From contig JBJXDY010000012.1 of the NCBI GenBank assembly GCA_046154965.1, positions 1 through 64,000 of the forward strand: a stretch of DNA of 64,000 nucleotides. The letters are read 5' to 3'. Position 1 is the first letter of the stretch; each line of letters starts with the position of its first letter. The stretch comes from DATKFM01 sp046154965. Its GTDB lineage: Bacteria; Pseudomonadota; Alphaproteobacteria; Dongiales; Dongiaceae. Positions 44,778-53,820 of this stretch are shown piece by piece. The position numbers and the translations under genes are program-made. A model generated the notes under the pieces. That model saw only the letters and a program-made list of their open reading frames with translations. It did no database searches and had not been told where the DNA came from.

Positions 44778-46922
44778 ATGGATGACATAAAGACCGCTGC
44801 GCCGGCCGCCGTCGCGCCCCCCGCCGAAGCGAAATACTTCAATCGCGAACTGTCCTGGCTGGCCTTCAACGAGCGCGTGCTCGAGGAGGCGTTCAACGCC
44901 GGGCATCCGCTGCTGGAGCGGCTGCGCTTCCTGTCGATCTCCGCCAACAACCTCGACGAATTCTACATGGTGCGCGTCGCCGGCCTGAAGGGCCAGGTCG
45001 CCGCCGGCGTCACGATGCCGAGCCAGGACGGGCTGACGCCGGCGCAGCAGCTTGCGGCGATCAACAGCCGCACCAGTGAGCTGATGCAGAACCAGCAAGC
45101 CTGCTGGCGGCAGCTCCGCGGTGAGCTGCGCGGCGCCGGGATCACCGTGGTGGAGACGGGCGAACTGCGGCCCGAGGAACGGCAATGGCTCGACAGCATG
45201 TTCCTCGACCAGATTTTCCCGGTGCTGACGCCGCTGGCGATCGATCCCGCCCATCCGTTTCCGTTCATTCCCAATCTCGGCTTCTCCATCGCGCTTGAGC
45301 TCAAGGGCAAACGGGACACCCGGACGCTGCGCGCGCTTATTCCTCTGCCGCAGCAGATCCAGCGGTTCATCCGGCTGCCCGGGCAGGAGACACGCTTCAT
45401 CACGCTCGAGGATCTGGTCGGACTCAATCTGGACCGCCTGTTTCCTGGCTACGAGGTTCTGGCGATCGGCAATTTCCGCATCATCCGGGACAGCGAACTC
45501 GAAATCGAGGAAGAGGCGGAAGACCTCGTCCTACTATTCGAGTCGGCGTTGAAGCGCCGGCGGCGCGGCAATGTGATTCGCCTTAAGGTGAATGCCGGGA
45601 TGCCCGAGGGCCTGCGGGATTTTGTTACCTCGGAACTCGACGCATCGCCCGCAGATGTACATACGATCGACGGCATTCTCGGCCTGTCCGCCACCGGCAA
45701 GCTGATTGTCGACGACCGGCCCGACCTGAAATTCAACCCCTATATCGCCCGTTTCCCCGAACGCATCCGCGATTCCGCCGGCGATTGCTTTGCCGCCATC
45801 AGGCAGAAGGACCTCATCGTCCATCATCCCTATGAAAGCTTCGATGTGGTGGTGCAGTTCGTGCGCCAGGCGGCGCTGGATCCGTCAGTGGTCGCGATTA
45901 AGCAGACGCTCTACCGCACCAGCGACGATTCGCCGATCGTCAAGGCGCTGATCGAGGCGGCGGAGGCCGGCAAGTCGGTCACCGCGCTGGTGGAGCTCAA
46001 GGCGCGCTTTGACGAGGAACGGAACATCCGCTGGGCCCGCGACATGGAGCGCGCGGGTGTGCAGGTGGTGTACGGATTCCTCGAGCTCAAGACCCACGCC
46101 AAGGTGTCAATGGTGATCCGGCGCGAGGGCGCGTCGCTGCGCAGCTATGTGCATTTCGGCACCGGCAACTACCATCCGGTGACCGCGAAGATCTACACCG
46201 ACCTGTCCTTCTTCACCTGCGACCCCGCGCTGTGCCGCGATGCTGCCCGCATGTTCAACTACATGACCGGCTATGCCCGGCCGGAGAAGATGGAAAAGGT
46301 CGCCGTCGCGCCGGTCAATCTGCGGCAGACGCTGCTGCAGCTGATCGAGACCGAGATCGCCAATGTGAAGGCGGGAAAGGCCGGCGGCATCTGGCTGAAG
46401 CTGAACTCCATCGTCGACAGCCAGCTCATCGACGCGCTCTACCGGGCCTCGCAGGCCGGCGTGAAGATCGAACTGATCGTGCGCGGCATCTGCTGCCTGC
46501 GGCCCGGCGTGCCCGGCCTATCAGAAAACATTAGGGTCAAGAGCATCGTCGGCCGTTTTCTTGAACATTCGCGAATCGTGTGCTTTGGTTCCGGCGAAGC
46601 GCTGCCATCCCGGAGCGCGAAGCTGTTCATTTCATCGGCGGACTGGATGACGCGCAATTGCGATCATCGGGTCGAAAGCCTTGTGCCGATCGAGAACCCG
46701 ACCGTTCATCAGCAAGTGCTCGATCAGATCATGATCGCCAATCTCAAGGACAACGCCCAGAGCTGGATCCTGCAGTCCGACGGCAGGTATGAACGCGTGA
46801 AGCCGCCGGCGGAACCGTTCAGCGCCCATACCTATTTCATGACCAATCCGAGCCTTTCGGGCCGCGGCAGCGCGCTGAAGAAGGACAAGAAGGCGCCCAG
46901 CCTGTCGCTGCGGAAAGCGTAG
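44778..46922 (+). CDS. ppk: polyphosphate kinase PPK1
   Basis: 714 residues. Reversible synthesis of polyphosphate from ATP. The N domain begins YFNRELSWLAFNERVLEEA. The catalytic histidines are His466 in FGTGNYHPVTAK and His597 in LEHSRIVCFGSG, corresponding to His435 and His592 in E. coli. All four PPK1 domains are present in normal length. AAAGGAG lies upstream of the ATG at 44778. A Pho-box-like site sits in its leader. ppx follows after 5 bp, giving a ppk-ppx operon. Confidence 0.97.
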   Translation: MDDIKTAAPAAVAPPAEAKYFNRELSWLAFNERVLEEAFNAGHPLLERLRFLSISANNLDEFYMVRVAGLKGQVAAGVTMPSQDGLTPAQQLAAINSRTSELMQNQQACWRQLRGELRGAGITVVETGELRPEERQWLDSMFLDQIFPVLTPLAIDPAHPFPFIPNLGFSIALELKGKRDTRTLRALIPLPQQIQRFIRLPGQETRFITLEDLVGLNLDRLFPGYEVLAIGNFRIIRDSELEIEEEAEDLVLLFESALKRRRRGNVIRLKVNAGMPEGLRDFVTSELDASPADVHTIDGILGLSATGKLIVDDRPDLKFNPYIARFPERIRDSAGDCFAAIRQKDLIVHHPYESFDVVVQFVRQAALDPSVVAIKQTLYRTSDDSPIVKALIEAAEAGKSVTALVELKARFDEERNIRWARDMERAGVQVVYGFLELKTHAKVSMVIRREGASLRSYVHFGTGNYHPVTAKIYTDLSFFTCDPALCRDAARMFNYMTGYARPEKMEKVAVAPVNLRQTLLQLIETEIANVKAGKAGGIWLKLNSIVDSQLIDALYRASQAGVKIELIVRGICCLRPGVPGLSENIRVKSIVGRFLEHSRIVCFGSGEALPSRSAKLFISSADWMTRNCDHRVESLVPIENPTVHQQVLDQIMIANLKDNAQSWILQSDGRYERVKPPAEPFSAHTYFMTNPSLSGRGSALKKDKKAPSLSLRKA

Positions 46923-46927
46923 GCGCT

Positions 46928-48442
46928 TTGGCGGTACAGGCGCTGACACGGGCGGTGACAAAACCTCAGGCAGCCGCGGGCCGCATCGGCGTCATCGATA
47001 TCGGGTCCAACTCCATCCGCCTCGTCGTCTTCGCCGGCAATGGCCGCGCGCCGATGACGCTGTTCAACGAGAAGGTGCTCTGCGGCCTCGGGCGCGGGCT
47101 CGACGCGTCGGGCCGGCTCAACGATGCGGGCGTCAAGCTGGCGCTGGAGAACCTGGCGCGGTTTGTCTGGCTGGCGCGCGCCATGGAAGTGACGCGGCTC
47201 GATCTGTTGGCCACCGCCGCCGTGCGCGATGCGGAGAATGGACCCGGCTTCGTCGGCGAGGTGGAGCGGCGTTGCGGCGTCAGGGTGCGGGTCATCTCCG
47301 GCACGGAAGAAGCGCGGCTGTCGGCCCAGGGCGTGCTGTCGGGCATTCCCGGAGCGGACGGCATCATGGGCGATCTCGGCGGCGGCAGCCTGGAGCTGGT
47401 GGTGCTGAACAAAGGCCGCATCGGCGCGCACACGACGCTGCCGCTGGGGCCAATCCGCCTGATGGAGAGCGTGCTCAGCGACCTCGACGCCGCGCGCAAG
47501 GTGGTGGATGAGCATCTGGATCAGGTGCCCTGGCTGTTGCAGGCGAAGGGCCGCGACTTCCATCCCGTCGGCGGCGCCTGGCGCAACCTGGCGCGCATCC
47601 ATATGGAACAGATCGACCATCCCTTGCATGTGATCCATGAATACGCCATCGAGCGGCGCGAGGCGGAAGATCTCGCGCGGCTGGTGGGGCGGCTGAGCAA
47701 GCGCACGCTGATCACCATTCCCGGCATGTCCAAGCGGCGGGCGGAGACGCTGCCCTTCGCGGCGCTGGTGCTGGAGCGCATCCTGCGCGCTGCGCGGCCG
47801 GCGCGGATTCTGTTCTCCGCCCACGGCCTGCGCGAGGGTCACATCTTCGACCAGCTCTCGCCCGAGGAGAAGGCGCGCGATCCTCTGATCGCCGCTTGCC
47901 AGGAGGTGGCGCAGCTCGATGGCCGGTTCGGCGACACCGGCGAACTGCTGGATGATTGGATCGCGCCGCTGTTCAAAGGCGACGACACCCGGCGGCTGCG
48001 GCTGCGCCGGGCCGCCTGCACGCTCAGCGATATTGGCTGGCGCGAGCATCCTGACTACCGCGCCGAGCAGATCTTCGCCCGCATCGTCCATCTGCCCGTC
48101 GGCGGCATCGATCATGCCGGCCGCATTTCCATCGCCCATGCCGTTTTCGTCCGCTACGGCAGCGAGGAGCCGACGATGGAGATGGCCAGGCTGCTGACCA
48201 TGCTCAGCGACGAAGATCGCGAGTACTGGACGCGGGTTGGCCTGGCGCTGCGGCTGGCATTCTCTGTGAGCGCCGCAACCCCGGCTGTGCTCATGCAAAC
48301 CGCCGTCCGCATGGGCGACGCCAAGATCCGGCTGCTGCTGCCCAAGGGGCAGGAGGCCCTGTTCGGCGAAAGCGTGGAGCGCCGCTTCAATGCCCTGGGC
48401 CGCGCCTTCGACCGCGACATCGAGATCTCGATCGCGCGCTGA
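46928..48442 (+). CDS. ppx: exopolyphosphatase PPX/GppA
   Basis: 504 residues of the ASKHA phosphatase family. GVIDIGSNSIRLVVF is the first phosphate loop and IMGDLGGGSLEL the second. The C-terminal extension beyond residue about 310 is the helical HD-like domain of long PPX proteins. It trims polyphosphate processively and may also act on pppGpp. The TTG at 46928 is the first start after the ppk stop; a GTG at 46955 is an alternative. Paired with ppk it allows polyphosphate turnover. Confidence 0.93.
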   Translation: MAVQALTRAVTKPQAAAGRIGVIDIGSNSIRLVVFAGNGRAPMTLFNEKVLCGLGRGLDASGRLNDAGVKLALENLARFVWLARAMEVTRLDLLATAAVRDAENGPGFVGEVERRCGVRVRVISGTEEARLSAQGVLSGIPGADGIMGDLGGGSLELVVLNKGRIGAHTTLPLGPIRLMESVLSDLDAARKVVDEHLDQVPWLLQAKGRDFHPVGGAWRNLARIHMEQIDHPLHVIHEYAIERREAEDLARLVGRLSKRTLITIPGMSKRRAETLPFAALVLERILRAARPARILFSAHGLREGHIFDQLSPEEKARDPLIAACQEVAQLDGRFGDTGELLDDWIAPLFKGDDTRRLRLRRAACTLSDIGWREHPDYRAEQIFARIVHLPVGGIDHAGRISIAHAVFVRYGSEEPTMEMARLLTMLSDEDREYWTRVGLALRLAFSVSAATPAVLMQTAVRMGDAKIRLLLPKGQEALFGESVERRFNALGRAFDRDIEISIAR

Positions 48443-48452
48443 GGGCCGATCG

Positions 48453-49478
48453 TCAGCGCAGCTCGATTTCGCGCGTGATTTCCGCCACCGTGCGCGTCGT
48501 GCCGTTCTCCGTACGGACGACGCGGTACTCGCCGCGATAGACTCCCGCGGTCCAGCCCGCCGCCGGCCGCCTGACTCCGGCGAATCGGGAGCGCTGGACC
48601 TTGGTATCGGCGAGCGTTTCCGTTGCATCGACGAGTGCAGCGCCGTCGGGGCCGATCAGGCGGATGGTCTCCTGATCGCCCGCCCGCGCGCCCAGGGCTT
48701 CGGCCCAGAACACCAGCGCCGGAACATCGGTGCCCAGGCTGTCGGCCGCATAGGCGCCGGCGCGCGCCTTGGCGAAATCAACCGCGCCGGTCGCGAAGCC
48801 GGCGTCGAAGGGCGCTTCCGTCCGGTAGGGCAATAGCGCCAGCGCCGCGTCCGTCCACAGCGCGCGATCCGCCTTGCCGCAGCCGCCCCCCAGGGGCAGG
48901 CCGGAATAGGGATCGATGGAGATTCCGTCACGCCGGATTTCGAAATGCAAATGCAGGAACTCGGTGTTGCCCGAGAGGCCGATCAGGCCGACCGGCTGCC
49001 CGGCCTTCACTTTATCGCCGGGCTTCACCCTGACGCTGTGCAGGCGGAGATGGCCATACTGCGTCTCCCAGCCATTGCCGTGATCGATGATCAGGCCATT
49101 GCCGGCCTCGCGGTCTTTGACAGCGTCGGCGCCCGTCTCCCGGATGCTGATGTCGGGCATGCTGTCGCGCAGCCGCAGGACGGTGCCATCGGCCGCCGCC
49201 AGAACTTCGACGCCGCGCACCAGTGAATTCGAGTCGGGCACGCGGATGTCCACGCCCTTATGGCCGTCATAGGTCATGGCGCCGCAGTTCTGGTCATGGG
49301 CGCCGGGACCGGCATCGAGATCAACGAAGTTCCGCACAAGGCAGCCGAACTCGGCGGGACAGGCCACCGGACTGCCGAAGCGCGGTTCATCCTGGGCGGC
49401 GGCGGTCTGCGGCCACCACAGCATCCACACTGCGGCCGCCGCCGTGGCCGTCAGTCCGGATTTCGGCGGACTCATCAT
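48453..49478 (-). CDS. M23 family zinc endopeptidase, exported
   Basis: 341 residues with a signal peptide (cleavage near residue 28). The LytM/M23 core has His73 and Asp77 in DGHKGVDI, His143 in YGHL and His176/His178 in HLHFEI, the complete zinc and catalytic set, so it should be an active peptidoglycan hydrolase. A C-terminal domain of about 130 residues (after 205) is of unknown type and may bind cell wall. It starts 9 bp downstream of rnd and is convergent with ppx. Confidence 0.9.
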   Translation of the reverse strand: MMSPPKSGLTATAAAAVWMLWWPQTAAAQDEPRFGSPVACPAEFGCLVRNFVDLDAGPGAHDQNCGAMTYDGHKGVDIRVPDSNSLVRGVEVLAAADGTVLRLRDSMPDISIRETGADAVKDREAGNGLIIDHGNGWETQYGHLRLHSVRVKPGDKVKAGQPVGLIGLSGNTEFLHLHFEIRRDGISIDPYSGLPLGGGCGKADRALWTDAALALLPYRTEAPFDAGFATGAVDFAKARAGAYAADSLGTDVPALVFWAEALGARAGDQETIRLIGPDGAALVDATETLADTKVQRSRFAGVRRPAAGWTAGVYRGEYRVVRTENGTTRTVAEITREIELR

Positions 49479-49487
49479 CGCACCGGC

Positions 49488-50648
49488 CTATGACGAGGGC
49501 GGCAACGGAATGATCTTGATGCCCTTGCCCGCCACCGTCAGGCCGATGCGGCCGGCCTTGAGCGCCAGGGCATCCTCGCCATAGACTTCGCGCCGCCAGC
49601 CATGAAGGGCGGGGATATCGGCGGAGTCGTCGGCCGCCAGCCGATCCAGATCGTCGCTGCTGGCGATCAGCCGCTGCGCCACGCCATGCTCCTCGCATTT
49701 GGATTTCAGCAACACCTTCAGCAATTCCACCAGGGGTCCGATACCCTGGGGCAGCACCGGGCGCGGCTCCGGCTTCGGGCACTCGGACTCCGGCACTGCA
49801 AGACCGCGCTCGATCGCGGCCAGGATTGCCGTGCCTTGCTTGCTCTCGGCGAAGCCGCGCCCGAGGCCGCGGCCATGGCTGAGATCTTCGACATTGCGCG
49901 GCGCATGGGCCGCCAGTTCGATCAGCGACTCGTCCTTGATGACGCGGTTGCGCGGCAGGTTGCGCCGTTGCGCCTCTTCCTCGCGCCAGGCCGCGAGTTC
50001 GCGCAGCAGTGCCAGAAAGCGCGGCTTGTCCGAGCGCACCTTGAGGCGGCGCCACATCATCTGGGGATCGGCGCGGTAGGTCCTGGGATCTGTCAGCACC
50101 GCCATCTCGTCCTCGAACCAGCTATGACGGCCGGCCTTGTCGATGCGCTTGCGCAGCTTCTCATAGGCCAGGCGCAGATGGGTGACATCGGAGAGCGCGT
50201 AGGCAAGCTGCCGCTCCGACAGCGGCCGCCGCGCCCAATCGGTGAAGCGCGAGGATTTGTCGATCCGCGCGCTGGCCAGCTTGGTGGCAAGAGTCTCGTA
50301 GCTGACCGAGTCGCCGAAGCCGCAGACCATGGCGGCCACCTGGGTATCGACGATCGGCGCCGGCAGCTGACTGGTCAAGTGATAGAAAACTTCCATGTCC
50401 TGGCGCGCCGCGTGGAACACTTTGACGATCTTGGTATCGGTCAGCAGGTCGTAAAGCGGCTTGAGATCGATATCAGGCGCCAGCGAGTCGATGGCCGCCG
50501 CTTCCTGCGGCCCCGCCACCTGGACCAGGCAGAGCTGCGGCCAATAGGTCTTGTCGCGCATGAATTCGGTATCGACGGCGACGAACTCCGCGCCGGATTG
50601 GCGCTGGCAGAACGCCGCAAGATCGGCAGTCTGGGTGATGAGGGTCAT
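49488..50648 (-). CDS. rnd: ribonuclease D
   Basis: 386-residue 3'-5' exoribonuclease of the DEDD family. The first acidic pair is Asp26/Glu28 in FVAVDTEFM, the second is in FHAARQDMEVF, and DVTHLRLAYEKLRKRI carries the last. An HRDC domain follows (about 205-290: FLALLRELAAWREEEAQRRN). It matures tRNA 3' ends. The divergent rnd-aspS arrangement is common in alphaproteobacteria. Confidence 0.95.
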   Translation of the reverse strand: MTLITQTADLAAFCQRQSGAEFVAVDTEFMRDKTYWPQLCLVQVAGPQEAAAIDSLAPDIDLKPLYDLLTDTKIVKVFHAARQDMEVFYHLTSQLPAPIVDTQVAAMVCGFGDSVSYETLATKLASARIDKSSRFTDWARRPLSERQLAYALSDVTHLRLAYEKLRKRIDKAGRHSWFEDEMAVLTDPRTYRADPQMMWRRLKVRSDKPRFLALLRELAAWREEEAQRRNLPRNRVIKDESLIELAAHAPRNVEDLSHGRGLGRGFAESKQGTAILAAIERGLAVPESECPKPEPRPVLPQGIGPLVELLKVLLKSKCEEHGVAQRLIASSDDLDRLAADDSADIPALHGWRREVYGEDALALKAGRIGLTVAGKGIKIIPLPPSS

Positions 50649-50886
50649 GGTCCGGTAATACAGGGATTCGGAACGGCCTCACAAGCGAGCTTGCCCATGG
50701 CACAACGCACCGTCTTGCAGGCAATGGCGGGCTTGCAGGGTTAATGGGTCTCGCGGCATCCCGTCAGCCGGTCCACCTTGACATTTCCCGCCCTTTCCAT
50801 GCCTTTTGCGCCCGGATTTCAAGGCCGCAGGGTGGGGCTAGCGCCACCGGCAGCGCGGCCGGCAAACTGATATTCTCGGGGGATCG

Positions 50887-52668
50887 ATGCATATCTACCG
50901 GACCCATAATTGCGCCGCGCTGCGCGCCGGCGATGTCGGCAAGCGGGCGCGCCTTTCCGGCTGGGTGCATCGGAAGCGCGATCACGGCAATCTGCTGTTC
51001 ATCGATCTCCGCGACCATTACGGCGTCACCCAATGCGTCATCGATACTTCGAATGCGCTGTTCAAGGCGGTCGAGGGCATCCGCGTCGAATATGTGGTGA
51101 CCATCACCGGCAAGGTGGTGCATCGCCCGCCGGAGACCGTTAACACCAAGCTGGCAACCGGCGAGATCGAAGTGCAGATCGAGGAATTCACGGTGCAGTC
51201 GACCGCCGAGGTTCTGCCCTTGCAGGTCGCCAGCGACGAAGACTCCGGCGAGGATATCCGCCTGCGCTACCGCTTCCTCGATCTCCGCCGCGAGAAGGTC
51301 CACCGCAACATCGTGCTGCGCTCCCGTGTGATCTCCAGCATCCGCCGCCGCATGATCGAGCAGGGCTTCACCGAGTTCCAGACGCCGATCCTGACCTCGA
51401 GTTCGCCTGAGGGCGCGCGCGACTTCCTGGTGCCGAGCCGGCTGCATCCTGGCCAGTTCTATGCGCTGCCCCAGGCGCCGCAGCAGTTCAAGCAGCTGCT
51501 GATGGTCGCCGGCTTCGACCGCTACTTCCAGATCGCACCCTGCTTCCGCGACGAGGACAGCCGCGCCGATCGTTCGCCCGGCGAGTTCTATCAGCTCGAT
51601 TTCGAGATGTCGTTCGTGACGCAGGAAGACGTGTTCGCGGCGATCGAGCCGGTGCTCCATGGCGTGTTCGAGGAATTCGCTGACGGACGCAAGATCACGC
51701 CGGCGCCGTTTCCGCGCATCGCCTTCGACGACGCCATGCTGCGCTACGGTTCCGACAAACCGGATCTGCGCAATCCCCTGACCATCACCGACGTGACGGA
51801 AATCTTCCGCGGCTCGGGCTTCGGCATCTTCGCCAATCAGGTGGAGGCAGGCGGCATCGTCCGTGCGGTCCCGGCGCCGGGTGCGGCCGGCAAACCGCGC
51901 AGCTTCTTCGACAAGCTGAGGGAATGGGCGCGGGAGCAGGGAGCGGGCGGACTCGGCTATATTCAGTACGCCGAAGAAGGACCCAAGGGGCCGATCGCCA
52001 AGAACCTCGATCCCGAGCGGCTGAACAAGATCCGCGAGGCGGCGGGATTGAAGGCCGGCGACGCCGTCTTCTTCGCCGCCGACAAGAAAGCCGCCGCGGA
52101 GAAGTTCGCCGGCGCGGTGCGCACGCGGCTGGGCGACGAACTCGGCCTGATCGAACCGAATGCGTACCGGTTCTGCTGGATCGTCGACTTCCCGATGTAT
52201 GAGCTGAATCCGGACACCGGCAAGATCGAGTTCAGCCACAACCCGTTCTCGATGCCCCAGGGCGGGCTCGAGGCGCTGACCACCCGGGACCCGCTGACAC
52301 TCAAGGCGTACCAATACGACATCGTCTGCAACGGCGTGGAGCTCTCCAGCGGCGCCATCCGCAATCATCTGCCGGAGATCATGTACAAGGCCTTCGAGAT
52401 CGCCGGCTACAGCAAGGAAGAAGTGGAGAGCCGTTTCGGCGGCATGCTCAATGCCTTCAAGTTCGGCGCACCGCCCCATGGCGGTTCAGCGCCGGGTATC
52501 GACCGTATTGTCATGCTGCTGGCCGATGAACCGAACATCCGGGAGATCATCGCCTTCCCGCTGAACCAACAGGCGCAGGACCTATTGATGCAGGCGCCGG
52601 CCGAAGTGCCGCCGGCGCGTCTGAAGGAACTGCATGTCAGACTCGAACTGCCGCCGCTGAAAAAGTGA
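50887..52668 (+). CDS. aspS: aspartyl-tRNA synthetase (bacterial type)
   Basis: 593 residues: N-terminal OB-fold anticodon domain (SGWVHRKRDHGNLLFIDLRD), class II catalytic domain with motif 2 (FRDEDSRADRSPGEFYQLD), a GAD insertion domain (about 285-425), and motif 3 (HGGSAPGIDRIVMLL). The RDHG in the anticodon domain, with His where discriminating enzymes have Leu, suggests a non-discriminating enzyme that also charges tRNA-Asn for GatCAB. The 238-bp leader upstream has a TTGACA at 50778-50783 but no clear -10. Confidence 0.97.
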   Translation: MHIYRTHNCAALRAGDVGKRARLSGWVHRKRDHGNLLFIDLRDHYGVTQCVIDTSNALFKAVEGIRVEYVVTITGKVVHRPPETVNTKLATGEIEVQIEEFTVQSTAEVLPLQVASDEDSGEDIRLRYRFLDLRREKVHRNIVLRSRVISSIRRRMIEQGFTEFQTPILTSSSPEGARDFLVPSRLHPGQFYALPQAPQQFKQLLMVAGFDRYFQIAPCFRDEDSRADRSPGEFYQLDFEMSFVTQEDVFAAIEPVLHGVFEEFADGRKITPAPFPRIAFDDAMLRYGSDKPDLRNPLTITDVTEIFRGSGFGIFANQVEAGGIVRAVPAPGAAGKPRSFFDKLREWAREQGAGGLGYIQYAEEGPKGPIAKNLDPERLNKIREAAGLKAGDAVFFAADKKAAAEKFAGAVRTRLGDELGLIEPNAYRFCWIVDFPMYELNPDTGKIEFSHNPFSMPQGGLEALTTRDPLTLKAYQYDIVCNGVELSSGAIRNHLPEIMYKAFEIAGYSKEEVESRFGGMLNAFKFGAPPHGGSAPGIDRIVMLLADEPNIREIIAFPLNQQAQDLLMQAPAEVPPARLKELHVRLELPPLKK

Positions 52669-52776
52669 GAACCTCACTATTGTCAGCGGCTTGACGCCGC
52701 GCGACAGGGGGCGGTTGCCACGGGCGCGGTCGCCTTCTAGAGTCGCCGCGTCTTAGGGCGGCATACGGAGGCATGA

Positions 52777-53814
52777 TTGTCGCGACCTGCCGATGACGGC
52801 TTCTACATGCCGGCCGAATGGGTTTCCCATGCGCGCTGCTGGATGGCATGGCCAGTGCGCGGCGAATTGTGGGGCGATCACCTGGACGCGGTGCGCGAGG
52901 CCTATGCCGAGGTCGCCAACGCGATCGCCCGCTTCGAACCCGTCACCATGGTGGTGAAGCCGAAGAACGTGGCGGAAGCCTCGCTGCAATGCGGGCCGGG
53001 CATCAGCATGTATTCGCTGCCCCATGACGATTCCTGGCTGCGCGACAACGGCCCCAGCTTCGTCGTCGATCATCTTGGCGGCGTGGCCGGCGTTTCCTGG
53101 AAATTCAATGGCTGGGGCGGGCGCTTCGCCGACTATGATCGCGACGCCGTGGTGGCCGAGGCCCTGCTGAACCATTTGGAGATGCGCCGCTACGATGCGC
53201 CCATCGTCTTCGAAGGCGGCGCGCTGGTGACCGACGGCGAAGGCACGGCGCTTGCGTCGGAGTCGATCCTGCTGAATCCGAACCGCAATCCGGGCGTCAG
53301 CAAGGACGAGATGGAGAAGATGCTGTCGTCTTATCTCGGCATCCGCAAAGTCATCTGGCTGTCACAGAGTCTGGCCGGCGCTCATGGCGAAAGCCCGGTG
53401 GACGATCTTGCCATTTTTGCCCGTCCCGGCCTGGCCTTGGCGCTCGCCTGCAGCGACAGCGCTGATGCAAACCACGGGGCGCTCGCCGAGACTATCGCTC
53501 GTTTGCGCAGCGAAACCGACGCCGCGGGCCGCGTGCTCGATGTCATCGAGATCGAGCAGCCGCGGGCGCGCTACATGGAAAACGGCGACCGGCTGAATCT
53601 GTCCTATGTGGATTGCTATATCGCCAACGGCGCCGTGATCATGCCGGTGTTCGAGGATCCACAGGATGCCCGCGCCTATGAAGTCTTCGGCAAGGTATTC
53701 CCCGGCCGGGAGATCGTGCAGATACCGGCGACCGATATTGCCTTCGGCGGTGGCGGCCTGCACGCCATCGCCCTGGGCCAGCCGGCCGGGCCCATTGTCC
53801 CAGCCGCCACCTGA
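52777..53814 (+). CDS. agmatine-deiminase-family protein lacking the catalytic His and Cys
   Basis: 345 residues of the porphyromonas-type deiminase/AguA fold. It keeps MPAEWVSHARCWMAWP, DDSWLRDNGPSF, NGWGG, FEGGAL and FARPG. The catalytic cysteine of the GGGGIHC motif is alanine (Ala330 in FGGGGLHAIALG). The catalytic histidine of the GHxDN motif is replaced (ESPVDD, Pro207). The protein therefore cannot use the known Cys-His mechanism. The fold otherwise looks full-length and well conserved, so it is probably functional in some other way rather than decaying. TTG start with GGAG 6 bases upstream. Confidence 0.85.
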   Translation: MSRPADDGFYMPAEWVSHARCWMAWPVRGELWGDHLDAVREAYAEVANAIARFEPVTMVVKPKNVAEASLQCGPGISMYSLPHDDSWLRDNGPSFVVDHLGGVAGVSWKFNGWGGRFADYDRDAVVAEALLNHLEMRRYDAPIVFEGGALVTDGEGTALASESILLNPNRNPGVSKDEMEKMLSSYLGIRKVIWLSQSLAGAHGESPVDDLAIFARPGLALALACSDSADANHGALAETIARLRSETDAAGRVLDVIEIEQPRARYMENGDRLNLSYVDCYIANGAVIMPVFEDPQDARAYEVFGKVFPGREIVQIPATDIAFGGGGLHAIALGQPAGPIVPAAT

Positions 53815-53820
53815 GAGCGC

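Noticed and set aside
46832..48628. 598-codon minus-strand open frame opposite ppx
   Set aside because: Antisense shadow with His/Gln/Arg-rich composition; ppx motifs are intact on the + strand.
52689..52740. TTGACG as a promoter for the deiminase-like gene
   Set aside because: No -10 box at a workable spacing; the next TA-rich hexamer is too far downstream.
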